The notes: generated by a model not told the origin, from the letters alone. Positions 10,181-24,600 are shown, counted from the stretch's first letter. The stretch is 64,000 nucleotides of DNA from Malachius bipustulatus (GCA_910589415.1 OU342631.1:3782001-3846000), one strand, 5' to 3'. Numbers and translations are program-made.

Positions 10181-13100
10181 AATCGAGACAGGTGAACTCG
10201 AACCTTTCTAAGCAGATCAGTCCAGTTTTTGAGAGTAAAGATGCAGATAATAGACCGTATATCTCTATTGAGTTGGAGGGTTTTGAGATTCTAGCTCTAG
10301 TTGACACTGGGGCAAATATTTCCATCTTAGGTGCAGGAACTGAGTCGATTTGGGAACTGTTGGAGTCCAATCGAGTTGTTAAAGATAAATTACCACGAGT
10401 GACCGTAGCAAACGGACAGCCACAAACAGTTCTAGGTACTGTAATTTTGCCTATTTGTTTTGAGGATAGGTTGATTGAGTTAGAATTTACAATTATCCCT
10501 ACTATATCCCACGCTGTTATTTTAGGTTCTGATTTTTGCAAGCAGGTTGAGTTGGCTATCGATTTTAAAAATCAAGTTTTCGACATTAATGAGATTACAG
10601 GAGAGACTCCAAATTTAGGTACTTATCTTGAGGAGTTGTCAGAGGAACAACAGTTGGTTTTAGATAAAGTGATAAAGCAGTACGAATTACTTGCTTCGAA
10701 AGCTCCCGGTCGTACGAGTGAAATTACACATTTCATAGATACAGGTTCAGCTAGACCCGTGAAGCAGAGGCAGTACCCCCTGTCTCCTGCTATCACCAAA
10801 TTTTTACATCAAGAAGTAGATTCAATGTTAAGAGATGGAGTTATAGAGGAAAGTAATTCAGCTTGGTCAAGTCCGGTGTTGATGGTTCCAAAAAGTGACG
10901 GTACCTACCGTATGTGTTTTGATGGTCGTAAGATTAATGAGTTGACTGTTAAGGATTCCTACCCACTACCGTTAGTAGATAGTATTTTGAGTAAAGTAGC
11001 TGGGTCTACTTATCTATCTTCTATTGATTTAACAAAGGCGTTTTGGAATATTCCCTTGGAGGAAACCTCCAAGCCCAAAACGGCGTTTCAAGTTCATGGT
11101 CGAGGTCTTTTTCAGTTTAAGGTTATGCCTTTTGGGTTGTGTAATGCGGCGCAGACGCAACAACGGTTAATGGACCACCTATTTAGGGGTACCAAGTTTG
11201 AAGATCGAGTTTTTACCTATTTGGATGACATTATTTGTGTGTCCAATTCGTTCGAGGAACACATTGCTCTTCTTGCTGAAGTGTTGGAGATTCTCACTAA
11301 AGCCGGGTTGAAAATCAACCTGGATAAGTGTAAGTTCTGTAGAGATTCGTTATCGTTTTTGGGTTATGTGGTAGATAGGAAAGGTCTAAGGACCGATCCA
11401 GGAAAAGTTCAGGCTATTGTTGATATGCCATCACCTAAAACTACCACCGAAGTTAGAAGAGTTATTGGAATCCTCCAATGGTATCGAAAGTTCATCCCTA
11501 ATTTTTCCACCGTGTCTGAGCCAATTACATCGCTTATTAAGGGTCGTAAGAAGCACACTCCAGTTATTTGGACGGAGGAAGCCGAAGAGGCTTTCCAAAG
11601 TCTTAAGGAATTGTTGGTTTCAGCTCCCATTTTAGTCAAACCGGATCCCAATCTACCTTTCTTCATTCAGACGGATGCAAGTGACGTAGGGGTGGGGGCA
11701 ATTTTATATCAAGTTAAGGATGATTTTGAGCACCCTATAGCTTATGCTTCTAGAAAGCTTCTCAAGACTGAGAAGAAAAATTACACGGTTACAGAAAAGG
11801 AATGTCTTGGAGTTATTTTCGGTATCGAAAAATTTAGGTGTTATGTCGAGGGTACAGAATTTACGGTTGTTACTGACCATGCCAGCCTACAATGGCTGTA
11901 TAAAATTAAAGATCCAGTCGGCAGAATTGCTAGGTGGACAGTCAGGTTGAGTGGATTTAAGTTCAAGGTTGTTCATCGTCCCGGTAAGAAATTGGTAATG
12001 GCTGATTTTCTGTCCAGACATATTTCTTTGATTAATGTTAAATCCTTTACGCCAGATACCTGGTATGTTGAGATGATTAATAAAGTCCGCTGTAACCCAG
12101 CGAAGTTTCCAGATTTTGACGTTAAGGATAATATTTTGTATAAACATATTAGGCCAAAACACGACATCCAGTCTAATTTTTCAGACTGGAAAATAGTAGT
12201 TCCAACCGAGAATAGGAAAGAGGTTTTTGTTGAGTGTCATGACCATCCAACTTCAGCTCATTTAGGTATTTCAAAGACGTTGGCGAGAATTTTGGAAAAT
12301 TATTATTGGCCAGGAGTAAAGGAGTCAGTGAGACGTTATGTTAGATCATGCGAGACTTGTGGTGCCCACAAATCCACAAATCAATCTCCAGCTGGTTTAG
12401 GAGGAAATCAACGTAAAGTCGATTTTCCGTTTCAATCTATTTCGTTAGATTTTATGGGACCTTTCCCAAGATCTAAATCAGGAAATACCCAATTGTTGGT
12501 TATTACTGATTCTTTCACTCGATTTGTTATAGTAAAACCCCTTCCTAAGGCCACTTCGGCCAAGGTCGTGAAAATTTTGGAGAGAGAAATCTTTTTGGTT
12601 TACGGAACTCCAGAGGTCGTGTGTTGTGATAATGGTAGTCAGTTCAGGTCTAGAGAATTCAAAGAATTAATGAAGAAGTACCAGATTCCTAAGATCTGGT
12701 ATAATCCAAGTTACCACCCCCAGGTTAATCCAACCGAAAGGGTGAATAAAGTTTTGGGTAGTGCTATAGCGTCATATATTAAAGATGACGATCATCGAAC
12801 ATGGGACGAACATATTTTCGAGATTGCTCAGGCAATTAATACCTCGGTACATGAGTCCACAGGGTACTCACCCTCTTTTTTGGTTTTTGGACGTTACACA
12901 CCAGTGAATGGTAGTTTTTATAAGGATGTTGATTATAGTTCTTTTGACCCAGTCGATTTTTCCAATCGACTTAAATGGCAGTCCGAAGTGAGCAAAGTTC
13001 CTAAACTTTATCCACAAATCCAGGAGAAAATTAGAAAATCTTTTGAGAAAAATGTTAAGAGATATAACCTTCGTAGGCGAGAAGTTAATTATCAGGAAGG

Positions 13101-13311
13101 TGATAAAGTGTGGAAGAAAAACTTCGTTCTTTCCAAAGCGGTTGATAAGTTTTCTAAGAAATTAGCTCCGAAGTATGTCCCGGCTATGATAAAGAAAATT
13201 AAAGGTACTGGTAAGGTTGTTGTTCTTTCAGATCTGTCAGGAAAAATCCTGGGAGATTTTCACGTAAGTGATATTAAACCATTTGTTGAGATCCAGAATA
13301 GCCAGTGTTAG
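10087..13311 (+). CDS. pol: Retrotransposon Pol (protease, RT, RNase H, integrase)
   Basis: This frame has no ATG near its start and is best explained as a -1 frameshift product; a Gag-Pol fusion would be about 1642 residues. The aspartic protease motif LVDTGANISIL comes first. Reverse transcriptase follows, with DLTKAFWNIPL, MPFGLCNA and the catalytic FTYLDDII. RNase H has FFIQTDASDVGVGAIL, KECLG and VTDHASLQWL. Integrase has an HHCC zinc finger (HPTSAHLG…CETCGAHK) and the D,D-E core (SLDFMGPF, CCDNGSQF, NPTERVNK). All catalytic residues expected for the family are present and there is no internal stop, so the copy appears competent. RNase H directly after RT and before integrase marks Ty3/Gypsy. 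Confidence 0.95.
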   Translation, partial: RVSERRFWRDFPRVSKTPTRSRIRCDSEETLESRQVNSNLSKQISPVFESKDADNRPYISIELEGFEILALVDTGANISILGAGTESIWELLESNRVVKDKLPRVTVANGQPQTVLGTVILPICFEDRLIELEFTIIPTISHAVILGSDFCKQVELAIDFKNQVFDINEITGETPNLGTYLEELSEEQQLVLDKVIKQYELLASKAPGRTSEITHFIDTGSARPVKQRQYPLSPAITKFLHQEVDSMLRDGVIEESNSAWSSPVLMVPKSDGTYRMCFDGRKINELTVKDSYPLPLVDSILSKVAGSTYLSSIDLTKAFWNIPLEETSKPKTAFQVHGRGLFQFKVMPFGLCNAAQTQQRLMDHLFRGTKFEDRVFTYLDDIICVSNSFEEHIALLAEVLEILTKAGLKINLDKCKFCRDSLSFLGYVVDRKGLRTDPGKVQAIVDMPSPKTTTEVRRVIGILQWYRKFIPNFSTVSEPITSLIKGRKKHTPVIWTEEAEEAFQSLKELLVSAPILVKPDPNLPFFIQTDASDVGVGAILYQVKDDFEHPIAYASRKLLKTEKKNYTVTEKECLGVIFGIEKFRCYVEGTEFTVVTDHASLQWLYKIKDPVGRIARWTVRLSGFKFKVVHRPGKKLVMADFLSRHISLINVKSFTPDTWYVEMINKVRCNPAKFPDFDVKDNILYKHIRPKHDIQSNFSDWKIVVPTENRKEVFVECHDHPTSAHLGISKTLARILENYYWPGVKESVRRYVRSCETCGAHKSTNQSPAGLGGNQRKVDFPFQSISLDFMGPFPRSKSGNTQLLVITDSFTRFVIVKPLPKATSAKVVKILEREIFLVYGTPEVVCCDNGSQFRSREFKELMKKYQIPKIWYNPSYHPQVNPTERVNKVLGSAIASYIKDDDHRTWDEHIFEIAQAINTSVHESTGYSPSFLVFGRYTPVNGSFYKDVDYSSFDPVDFSNRLKWQSEVSKVPKLYPQIQEKIRKSFEKNVKRYNLRRREVNYQEGDKVWKKNFVLSKAVDKFSKKLAPKYVPAMIKKIKGTGKVVVLSDLSGKILGDFHVSDIKPFVEIQNSQC

Positions 13312-14283
13312 TGTAGAGTGCGCTTTAGGGGTGACCTAGTTGTGTTGTATTCAAGTTGGCGCCCCTAGTGTAAAGCTCCGTTCACACGCAAAGGCGAAAT
13401 ACATCCTATTTGTTTTTAGTTTGAGAATTTAGAAAGAATTCGTTTAGTGTGTCAATAGTAAGTTTTTCAGTAAATTTAGTTACGGTTTTGGAGAAAAAGT
13501 AAAGGTTGTTTAGAGTCAGGAGTCTTTGTAGAGGTTGAGTCGAGTTTAGAGAAAATCCTTTTATAGGTACTTAGGTTAAAATAATTTGAGACTGATAACG
13601 TTAGCGTACAAATTAAATAAATTTAGCTAACCTACCAGTAATTGTTGTTGAGGTAGAGGTTGAGTTACACTTTAGTCATGGCCAGACTAATTTGTAAAAT
13701 ATTTTTAAACGGTCGCGTTAGAGCCCCATGCAAATAAGTGAGCTACGTGACTAGGCGTTGGGTTGAGTTGATTTAGGTGAGTTCTTAATTGAAAATTTCG
13801 AGTTCTGTTAGAGTTGATAATTGGCATAATCTAAATATAAATCTGAGCTGTTATCATCCTAACAGTAACTTTCAGGAACGATCCGTTGAGTAGAGTTGAG
13901 AATTGAGGTAGTTATAAAACTTTTAGGTTGAGATCTTGAATAAAAAAAAAAAAAAAGCTCCTGATGATAAAAATCTTTTCCATCCCTTTGATTAAGGTTA
14001 AGTCGAGTCAATATTTTTAGCTAGAGTTTGAGATTCAATAAGTACAGTTAGTTGAGATTTAAGAATTCTTTCAGTTGACACATTATCTTGAATATCTTTA
14101 ATGGTGTTTAATTTTGGCGGAACAACATTAACCGGGTGGTTAATGAGTTATGATTGGAAATTAACTATACAGATTTTGACAAGAAATTTTGAGTTTTAGA
14201 AGTGTCTTCATTTGTAAGAACTTTTCAAGTTTGCTCTTTTGAGAACATTTGAGTAGTGTGACAGTTAAAAGTAAAAATCTTTC

Positions 14284-14470
14284 TTTTTGAAAATTTTTAT
14301 TCTTTAATAATTGAGATAGAGTTCGTTGGTAAGTAAAACCACATATAGGTCCAACGGTTGAGATTTGATTTTCTTTTTGAAAATTTTATTCTTTGAGATA
14401 GAGTTCATTGGTAAGTAAAACCACTTCATAGGTCCAATGATTGAGATTTGGTTTCTCGTTTGAAAATTTT
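14284..14470 (+). repeat. Tandem repeat, about 90-bp unit, two copies
   Basis: Each unit has CTTTTTGAAAATTTT, then GAGATAGAGTTC(G/A)TTGG, then TAAGTAAAACCAC and ATAGGTCCAA(C/T)G, and they are about 80-90% alike. They lie in the 3' non-coding region of the retrotransposon. Confidence 0.8.
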
Positions 14471-14689
14471 CTTTAGACAATGACAACATCTATGGGGTTA
14501 TTTTTGGTACTTTCCACCCTGGTGTTACCTAAAGAGAAAGTATCCAGCCACTTTTGAAAATAGGTCCAGTGGCTGATTTCTTGTATATATTTCTATGCGC
14601 TTTTTTTCTTTTTTCTTTTTCGCTGTTTTCAGTATACATCTAAGTTCGCTTTTGATCTTTTATCTCTTCTCTAGGGTCCTTTTGTTTGC

Positions 14690-14790
14690 CCTTTTCCGCC
14701 CTGCCCCGTCTAAAGTGAAAACGACAATCGGGTCCTTTTTCGTCCTTTTCCGCCCTGCACCGTCTAAAGTGAAAACTGACAGTCCTTTTT
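14690..14790 (+). repeat. Tandem repeat, about 60-bp unit, two copies
   Basis: CCTTTTCCGCCCTGC(C/A)CC followed by GTCTAAAGTGAAAAC appears twice. The two copies create a short chance open frame with the peptide RPAPSKVKT repeated. Confidence 0.8.
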
Positions 14791-15244
14791 AGGACCATAT
14801 AGTATGTTTACCCTTTGATGACGATTTTGAATTGGAGAATTATTTCCTAGTTCTTTTAAGTAAAGTAGGGACTTTACTCCCTATATTTTGACGTCAAGTT
14901 CCACCTTAGTCAACATATCAGTATAATTCTGAAGGTCTAACACATTTGTGTAAGTTTTAGAGTAATGAATTGAAGTTGAGATAGTTTTGAGTCTTTGAGT
15001 TTAGGTGTCTGGGTAAGTCTCGACGGGTTCTTGGGTAAGAATGGCCGCACAGTTCCAGTACCACTTTGAGTCGTTCAGTAGAGAAATTTAGTGACGTAGG
15101 TCTCAGTAGAGGGAAATCTTGGAAAATTAAATCTGTCTTACTACTGATACTTAGCGTTTGCGTTAAAGAATTTTGAGAAATAAAATCCGAGTTGGAGTTT
15201 CAGAATTTCATCTATTCTTGTGCTTTTGATAACCACTTGACTGA

Positions 15245-15410
15245 ATCTTGTTGAATAATTTGGACGTTTTTGGAAAACAATTTTGACATTTTTGAGTATA
15301 GATAATTTAGATATCCCGATTTTGACATTTTTGAGTATAGATAGTTTAGATATCCCGGTTTCGACATTGCTGAGTGTGAACACTTTGGATATTTCGATTT
15401 TTGACATTTT
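15245..15410 (+). repeat. Tandem repeat, about 53-bp unit, three degenerate copies
   Basis: The unit contains TTTTGACATTTTTGAGTATAG, then TTTAGATATCCCG. The first two copies are close to identical; the third is diverged. The chance - strand frame across it gives the repeated peptide ISKLSILKNVK. Confidence 0.8.
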
Positions 15411-15692
15411 GAGGTATGAATAATTTTGATTTGGAAGTGTCCAGATCAAAATACTTTGAGTATGAACAATTTTGACATTTGACCCGATTTAGACGTCTTG
15501 GAGTTTGAGGTATAAGTAGAACTCTTAGATTTAAAATTTCTTTAGGCTTTTCTAGGTAGAAATTTAGTTTTGGCTTTTTTAGATTTCTCTATGATTTCCT
15601 TTGTTAGGAATCATATTTCACTCCAAAGTCGTTAGGACGTTATTCTTAACTAACTAACGATCAAGGAAACCTTTTAGCTTTTGACGTTAAAT

Positions 15693-16020
15693 CTCTAGTC
15701 GCAGGGAAACGCACTAGAGGGGTGTATTTTGGCATTTCCGGCCTCATAAGCGGAGAATTGCCCTGTCGTCTAGTCAGCTGCTTAGCCCCCAGCTGATGAA
15801 GTAGGTGGTATTGTCTGGCGACATACCGACCATAGGGGCCGAATCTTTATGGCTTCGTCATCCTGGCAGTATTGCCAATTCACGAGTTTTGGTCGCTGAA
15901 TTTCCTTGAGGTGTTCATGCAGACCCAACTCCTTGATTTTTGTGTGTAGGACGAAGTCGGTAATCGATTGACGACAGCCGGGGTTTCTCCAATGGAGAAC
16001 TCTGTTTCACATAGTTTTAG
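15693..16020 (+). other. Structured RNA-like module, copy 1
   Basis: The module contains four clear hairpins. They are CTCTAGT (15693-15699) with ACTAGAG (15713-15719), TTTCCG (15735-15740) with CGGAGA (15751-15756), TCAGCTG (15774-15780) with CAGCTGA (15790-15796), and TTCTCC-AAT-GGAGAA near 15984-15998. A diverged second copy follows at 16119-16443. The function is unknown; a role in element RNA packaging, export, stability or translation is possible. Confidence 0.75.
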
Positions 16021-16118
16021 TTTTATTTTAGGATGAGTATGGTGGTGGAGGTTATTGGTTCTGGTATAGTCTGTTCAACCAGAGGTTAGGGAAAATATTT
16101 AGCTTTCTTTTGAAAAAT

Positions 16119-16443
16119 CTTTAGTTACAAGGTAGTGTACTAGAGGGGTGCATTATGTCATTTCCAGCCTTATAAATGGAAAGGGCCTGCCGTTTAGTCA
16201 GTTGTGGAGCCCCCGACTGATGAAGTAGGAGGTATAGTCTTGCGACATGCCAACCACAGGGGCCAATTATTTGAGCTTCGCTACATAGGCAAATATTGCC
16301 ACCATAAGAGTTTTGTCTTTTTGAGTCCCTTTGTGTTCTCATAATACTCAACTTATTTTATTGAATTATGTGTAGAGCGGAGTTAGTTTCCGAATAACGG
16401 CAGTCAGGTTTTCCTTTTGGGAGCCTGTTTAACCTAGTTTTAG
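16119..16443 (+). other. Structured RNA-like module, copy 2
   Basis: The same order of hairpins as in copy 1 is kept with changed bases. They are CTTTAGT (16119-16125) with ACTAGAG (16139-16145), TTTCCA (16161-16166) with TGGAAA (16177-16182), and TCAGTTG (16198-16204) with CGACTGA (16214-16220). The second and third stems show paired (compensatory) changes relative to copy 1. It ends about 200 bp before the 3' LTR. Confidence 0.75.
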
Positions 16444-16629
16444 TAACCAGAGTCCTACTGGCGGTTTTCGAGGTCAGGGCTCGCCCATATTGCTTTGTGT
16501 TTGAAACATGGAGTGTTTAAAACTTGTTCTTTCTGTCTTTTCTCTCGGTTTGTTGGGATTTGTTGATTGTTGATTCGAGAGGAGCTCTCTCGGAAAAGTT
16601 TCTTGTGGAGACTTTTCCTTCCTTTTTAC

Positions 16630-16640
16630 AAGGGGGGGTG
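16630..16640 (+). promoter_or_regulatory. Polypurine tract
   Basis: AAGGGGGGGTG abuts the TG start of the 3' LTR, the expected place for the plus-strand primer of LTR retrotransposons. Confidence 0.75.
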
Positions 16641-19750
<3,110 letters not shown>

Positions 19751-21077
19751 TTAAACAGGTGGAAAAACTGGAGACGTAGTCCAGGAAATATGGGACGATA
19801 AAACGGGACCCTACCTTGCAAAATGTAGTTTATAATTTTTAAATTTTTTCATAAATACATCGAGTCTATGCTAAAACCCCAGGTTTTCAATTTTCCTCCT
19901 AATCTGCAATATCTCTAGCTTCACAATATGGTTGATGATAGAAGAAGACATAGATCTTCCTGTCCTATTGATGAATGTTGCTCCTTGTTCTCTTCCAATC
20001 TATTCCAGAACCTGGCAGAAGTAGTGCTCCAGACACATAGTTTTCTGGATTATCGTACTGGTATTCTATACCAAATAATATCTTCTTATCCATGCCGTAA
20101 GTGGCTGTGATGCCATGTCATCAATTTCTGGAATCGGCAAAAGCAAGTTTAGCTCTTCTTCAAGAAACATCCACAGTTACGAGAAGTACTTATAGCAAGT
20201 GTGTTCAGAGATTCAGGTGCCAGTGTATCCAGCATAGCGAAAGCAGGAGCGTACAGGTACTGATAGCTGTGTAAAGTGGTGGAAGAAATAAATCATTGGA
20301 AACTTTACAAAATCTACAACTGGCAGTCAATTCTTTTAGTTACGCCTACAAAGGACGTAACAATTCGTCATATATTTCGTATGTAGGTACCATCAAATCC
20401 AGATTTGATAATTTTTCTTGAACATTCTTGTAATTGTTGAATTTCTGCTTTATTTAATTGTGAATCGGGTTCTTTAATGAAATTATTATTTATAAAAAGA
20501 TTTTTATAAAAAACGAAACGTTTCAGAGCCGATTGGTCCCTTGTTCACTCGTAATGTAAAAAACATGTAAAAAGCTTAAAATACTTTAAAAAACTATAAT
20601 AATTAATATAACAAAATGGTCGTAAAATTGTATTTTTATGAAATTTTTTAATTTTAGAAAATATAATAAATTGACTTGATTTATATTGACTTGACTATAA
20701 TTTATTGTTTATTGTGTCTGTTGCATGTATTTTATTGTATGGTAATATAGTTTTAAAAGTATTGTTATTGTAATGGTGATTATTAAATATTAATTGTTAG
20801 TTTAAGTAGTAGCAGGTTTATTTTGGTGTGTTTTTGTAAGGAATCAGTTTCTTTTATACATAGTATATGCAAATTTTTTATATATCAATTATTGTACTAA
20901 TACTACGGTATAATTTCCGATTTTGGTCTGTTGGTAAATACCAGTGAATCTGGCAACACACAGCATGACCATCAGCTGTTCCGAGGGGCATGCGTATCAT
21001 TTCCCAAATCTCATCAACCACTTCAATAACAGGATTACCAACTTATAGTTTAATAATTTAGTTAGTTAAAAATTAAA
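19751..21077 (+). other. 3' flank of gene A and spacer to gene B
   Basis: Up to 20834 the sequence matches the 3' flank of gene B (36848-37929). AATAAA near 20286 is a possible poly(A) signal for gene A. Short - strand stretches around 19930-20390 look weakly coding in several frames but no family is recognised. From 20835 to 21077 nothing is recognised. Confidence 0.5.
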
Positions 21078-21262
21078 ATGGAAATAATTGATAGTGAGGA
21101 CGTAATTACTGTGTACTCCACCGGAGATAACGGAAGCAGCAAAGGTAACTTACCTGAATTTGTTGCCTAAGAAATCCCGAAATCTTTATTTAACTGTATA
21201 CAACACCTTTATGAACTGGAAGGCGACCAAGAAAATTCATTCATTCTCATTGTTTAAAATAA
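21078..21262 (+). pseudogene. Fragment resembling an insect tyrosine-recombinase-type transposon protein
   Basis: An ATG at 21078 opens a short acidic peptide ending in LPEFVA. A second frame just after gives LPKKSRNLYLTVYNTF and then MNWKATKKIHSFS. The pattern 'LPKKS…Y…F..W……SFS' recalls the N-terminal domain of Crypton-like recombinase proteins common in insects. The two parts are in different frames and the rest is missing. The assignment is from memory of the pattern and is weak. Confidence 0.35.
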
Positions 21263-21298
21263 ATTTTTGGAATCAAAATGAATAGCAGTCGTGGACAA

Positions 21299-21440
21299 AG
21301 TATAGTATTATACTCGCATATAATGAGCTATTATCCACTCAGGTTAATTATGTCACTCGCTAACGCTGGTGACATAAACTTAACCTTCGTGGATAATAGC
21401 CCCCATTATATGCTCTCGTTTAATAATATACTATTGCAGC
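21299..21440. mobile_element. Small fold-back element upstream of gene B exon 1
   Basis: The arm with CATATAATGAGCTATTATCC and GGTTAATTATGTCAC pairs with GTGACATAAACTTAACC and GGATAATAGCCCCCATTATATG. The arms are about 60 bp, the loop is short, and the element lies about 100 bp before the first exon of gene B. Confidence 0.65.
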
Positions 21441-21536
21441 TAACTATCTATATAGATAACAACTTTTAGTAGTTATTCCACTGCATTTGAAAGCTTAGCA
21501 GTCATTTACAGTCACAACTTCCACAAAAAGAACACT

Positions 21537-21613
21537 ATGGAAAATAGTAGTATTCCAAAGAGACCTCCCAATTCGAGAGAAAACGCCAACTTTATATCAA
21601 TTGCTACATTTTA
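21537..21613 (+). CDS. Gene B exon 1 (start codon)
   Basis: ATG at 21537 opens a 25-residue start, MENSSIPKRPPNSRENAN…, with the PxSRENAN motif typical of ABCC N-termini. The exon ends TTT TA before GTAAGT. Its 2-nt phase fits exon 2, giving F-Y-Y. Closely similar first exons lie at 41130 and, more diverged, at 44336. Confidence 0.8.
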
Positions 21614-24600
21614 GTAAGTATTCTAATTCATAATTTTCTGTGGATCTGTTATGCCTACATAAGCCGGTCACTCATCAAGCGATTATGCCGACTATAGTAG
21701 GATTAACTTTAAAAAGTCAGATTTGACGTCTCACTAACCGTCCGAATTAATATTTTTAATTTCACCAGAAAATGTCAAACAGTTAATTGTCAAGTTGTGA
21801 ACGAGCGTAAATTATTGAAGAAATCATTCAAACAATGAATTGAAGCGCTTACGTCAGTTTGAGAGCCACTGACAACTACATAAAATTTATTCACGTAATG
21901 ACATTCTATCCTCTGTGTTGTGCATTTAGTTCTCATTCAAAACCAATGTTGACGTATACTTATTTATGCGGGATGGAGTGTTTAGACAAACTGGACGGTT
22001 ACTATAAAAACCACGTATATGAAACAAAATAAATCGAACTATCAAAAGGATGTGTATTCTTAATCGATACGTATGACTTTTTAGACTTTATTGGACTATA
22101 CTCACTTACACGATAGTTGGCAGATGTTTTTAAATTCAAGTTGTCTGTGATATTTTTTCTTGAAGTTGTAAGCCTTGGAGAGGTGATTTGAGCTAAAATG
22201 TTCAACTGACTTCCACTATGCATATATGCCATTAGGAATAATTTTTCTATATTACAAAAAATGAAATAATTTTGAAGTACAAAAACAATAAATTCAATAG
22301 TATGTGGCTTTAGTTGCTATGGTTTAGTAAAAAGTATCTAACTATTGGCCTTCCATTATTGAAGTTTTAACTTCAGTTAAAAAGTTCCATCATATTTAAT
22401 TTATTTATGTGCATATGGGACGAAACAGTATGTGGGAGAGGGAACAACGAGATTGCATCGTGTTTGCTGAAAGTAGTATTGGAAGGCCATCTCTCTGATA
22501 ATGGTAGAAAAGTAGTGATTTGGTCGGATAACTGCATCGGGCAAAATAAAAATAATTTGCTCTTTATTTGATTTAATATTTTTAGTATTAAATGGACAAT
22601 TTGATGCGATAGAGCAAAAGTTTCTAGTAAGTGGACATTCATACATGCCATGCAACCGTGACTTTGCACTATTAGAAAAGCGCAAAAAAGTTTGTAAATT
22701 ATTTACACCAGAATGCGTCAAAGATATGATAAGAGATACTTATACGCCACAGTAAGCCATATGAAGCAAGAAAATTTTAAAAATATTCAAAAGGCTGCCA
22801 ACTTCTTTCTTAATACTTCTAAGCTTAATATTTCGAAGGCGTCCTGCATCAGAATCACAAAAGAAGAACCTACCAAAGTGAACATAAAGAAGACACTTCA
22901 TAGTGAACTCGAATCATGGGAAGAAGTGAACGTTTTAAATAAAGGGAAAACCATAAAGCAACTTGCTAATGTAGTTCTAGCAAATATTGAAAAGACCAAA
23001 CGCATAACTAAGGAAAAGCTTAAAGATTTAGAAGGCATGCTACCCTACATTCCAGAACAACATCAGCCCTATTACAGGCAGTTGATCGCATTTGAAAATG
23101 GCACTTAGACCTTTTCATAACCAATTTATACCTGGCACGTAGGTAGACTCTTTTACAAAAATTTCATTTTGATTTCTCATTTCATATTAATGTTTTCCTC
23201 TTTGCGTTCTATCTTTTGTTAAATTAGAAGCAAATATATTACAGAAACATAATAAAGTTAATTCTTAATAGTATCTTTCTTATAGTTTAAGTAAAATATA
23301 TTTTAACCTTGATAACTCTAAATGTTAAAATTGGCACTTAGACTCTTTTGAAATTTAGGTCTTCAATTATGTAAGTACCTGTCAATCATTCTAAAACTAT
23401 GTAGTTAAATATCGCTTAAATATTACCTTATTCGATTAATTAAAATGCCAAAGGTAGGCAAAACACAAAAAGACATATTTATTATTAAAACATTCAAAAC
23501 CACGAAGGAGATTATCCCAAAATTCCAAATGAAACCTATTTTTTATGTTTAAATATTTTTTAAACATTTTTAAGTTTAATACAGGGTGTTTGGTATAAGA
23601 ACCGATACAGAGCAGGGGCGTGTAGGAGAACCCAAAATATGGTGATTTAACGCAACTTATCACTAAGTTTCACCCCTGAGAAGTTATAGGGGTTGAAAGT
23701 GCGGTTTCAAATTTCGAAATAAAGTAATAACTCAGTTGTACCTAAACTTAGGAAAACCAAATTTGGTACACGTTGTGGATGTACCAAGAGCATTCATTGA
23801 CAGCAAGTAGAGGTAAATTGTAGCATTTTAAAGGGTTGATAAGGGTTGATGCATCATCAAAATGTAACAGAATTTTTTAACCTGTCGATCCGCTTAAAAA
23901 GTTATTACTTTATTTTGTGGGGAATTTAATTTTAAAACTCTTTTTTGTCTTATTATTTTGAAAAAACTTTGTCGTTTCCAACAAAAACCCGAATAACTAA
24001 AGACACGTATTGCAGCGATGTTGTTTAAAATCACCAACAATTCAAAAGTTGGCTTTGAAATAATTAATTTTTTATTTAATAATAAAACAAATAACTTAAA
24101 CAACAGAAGAAAAAATGCACCGATCACTTTAGAAACTGTTCAAAATGATCACCGTTTTTCCGAAGGCATAAATAAATCCTTCGTCTAAAATTGAAGTCTA
24201 CTCTAGCCAATACCTGCTCATTGTTTCCAATTTGTGTGCATTTATTCGTAATGCGACTCCACAATAATTCTGCTCTTGACGCAGCTGGCGAGGAATAAAC
24301 TAATCTTTTAACGCTCCCCAAATAAAGAAGTCACATTTGTTGAGGCCTGGTGATCGTGTAGTCTAAACTTGTGGGCCTCATCTTCCGATCCATTTATTTG
24401 GATATTGCTGGTTTAAAATCTAACCGATAGCCAGTCAAGCTCCCTCAGCATGTCCTTTATAGGGATATATCTACTACAATTTAAAATTATACGCATAGTT
24501 TTATTTTGATGTATTTGAACTTTCCTCATTTTTTCCTTTGTGCAAGCTATTAACAGTGAGGAACACTAACTAAAATGAGGCAGGAATATTGTATTATAAG

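Larger units (their letters stand above)
13312..16640 (+). other. Long non-coding 3' region of the retrotransposon
   Basis: No frame longer than about 100 codons and no env-like signal peptide or membrane segment is seen. The region is built of repeats: a poly(A) run near 13947, tandem repeats at 14284-14470, 14690-14790 and 15245-15410, and two structured modules at 15693-16020 and 16119-16443. It ends in the polypurine tract. Its size is unusual for a Gypsy element without env. Confidence 0.85.

Noticed and set aside
14595..14792. 65-codon + frame in the retrotransposon 3' region
   Set aside because: It is low-complexity Phe-rich text plus two copies of a DNA tandem repeat, with no sign of selection on the protein.
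13312..16640. Search for an env gene after pol
   Set aside because: No frame over about 100 codons, no signal peptide and no membrane anchor were found.
19930..20390. Coding-like peptides on the - strand in the 3' flank of gene A
   Set aside because: The text jumps between frames, has no start, and matches no family I recognise. Its presence in both duplicates only reflects the recent duplication.
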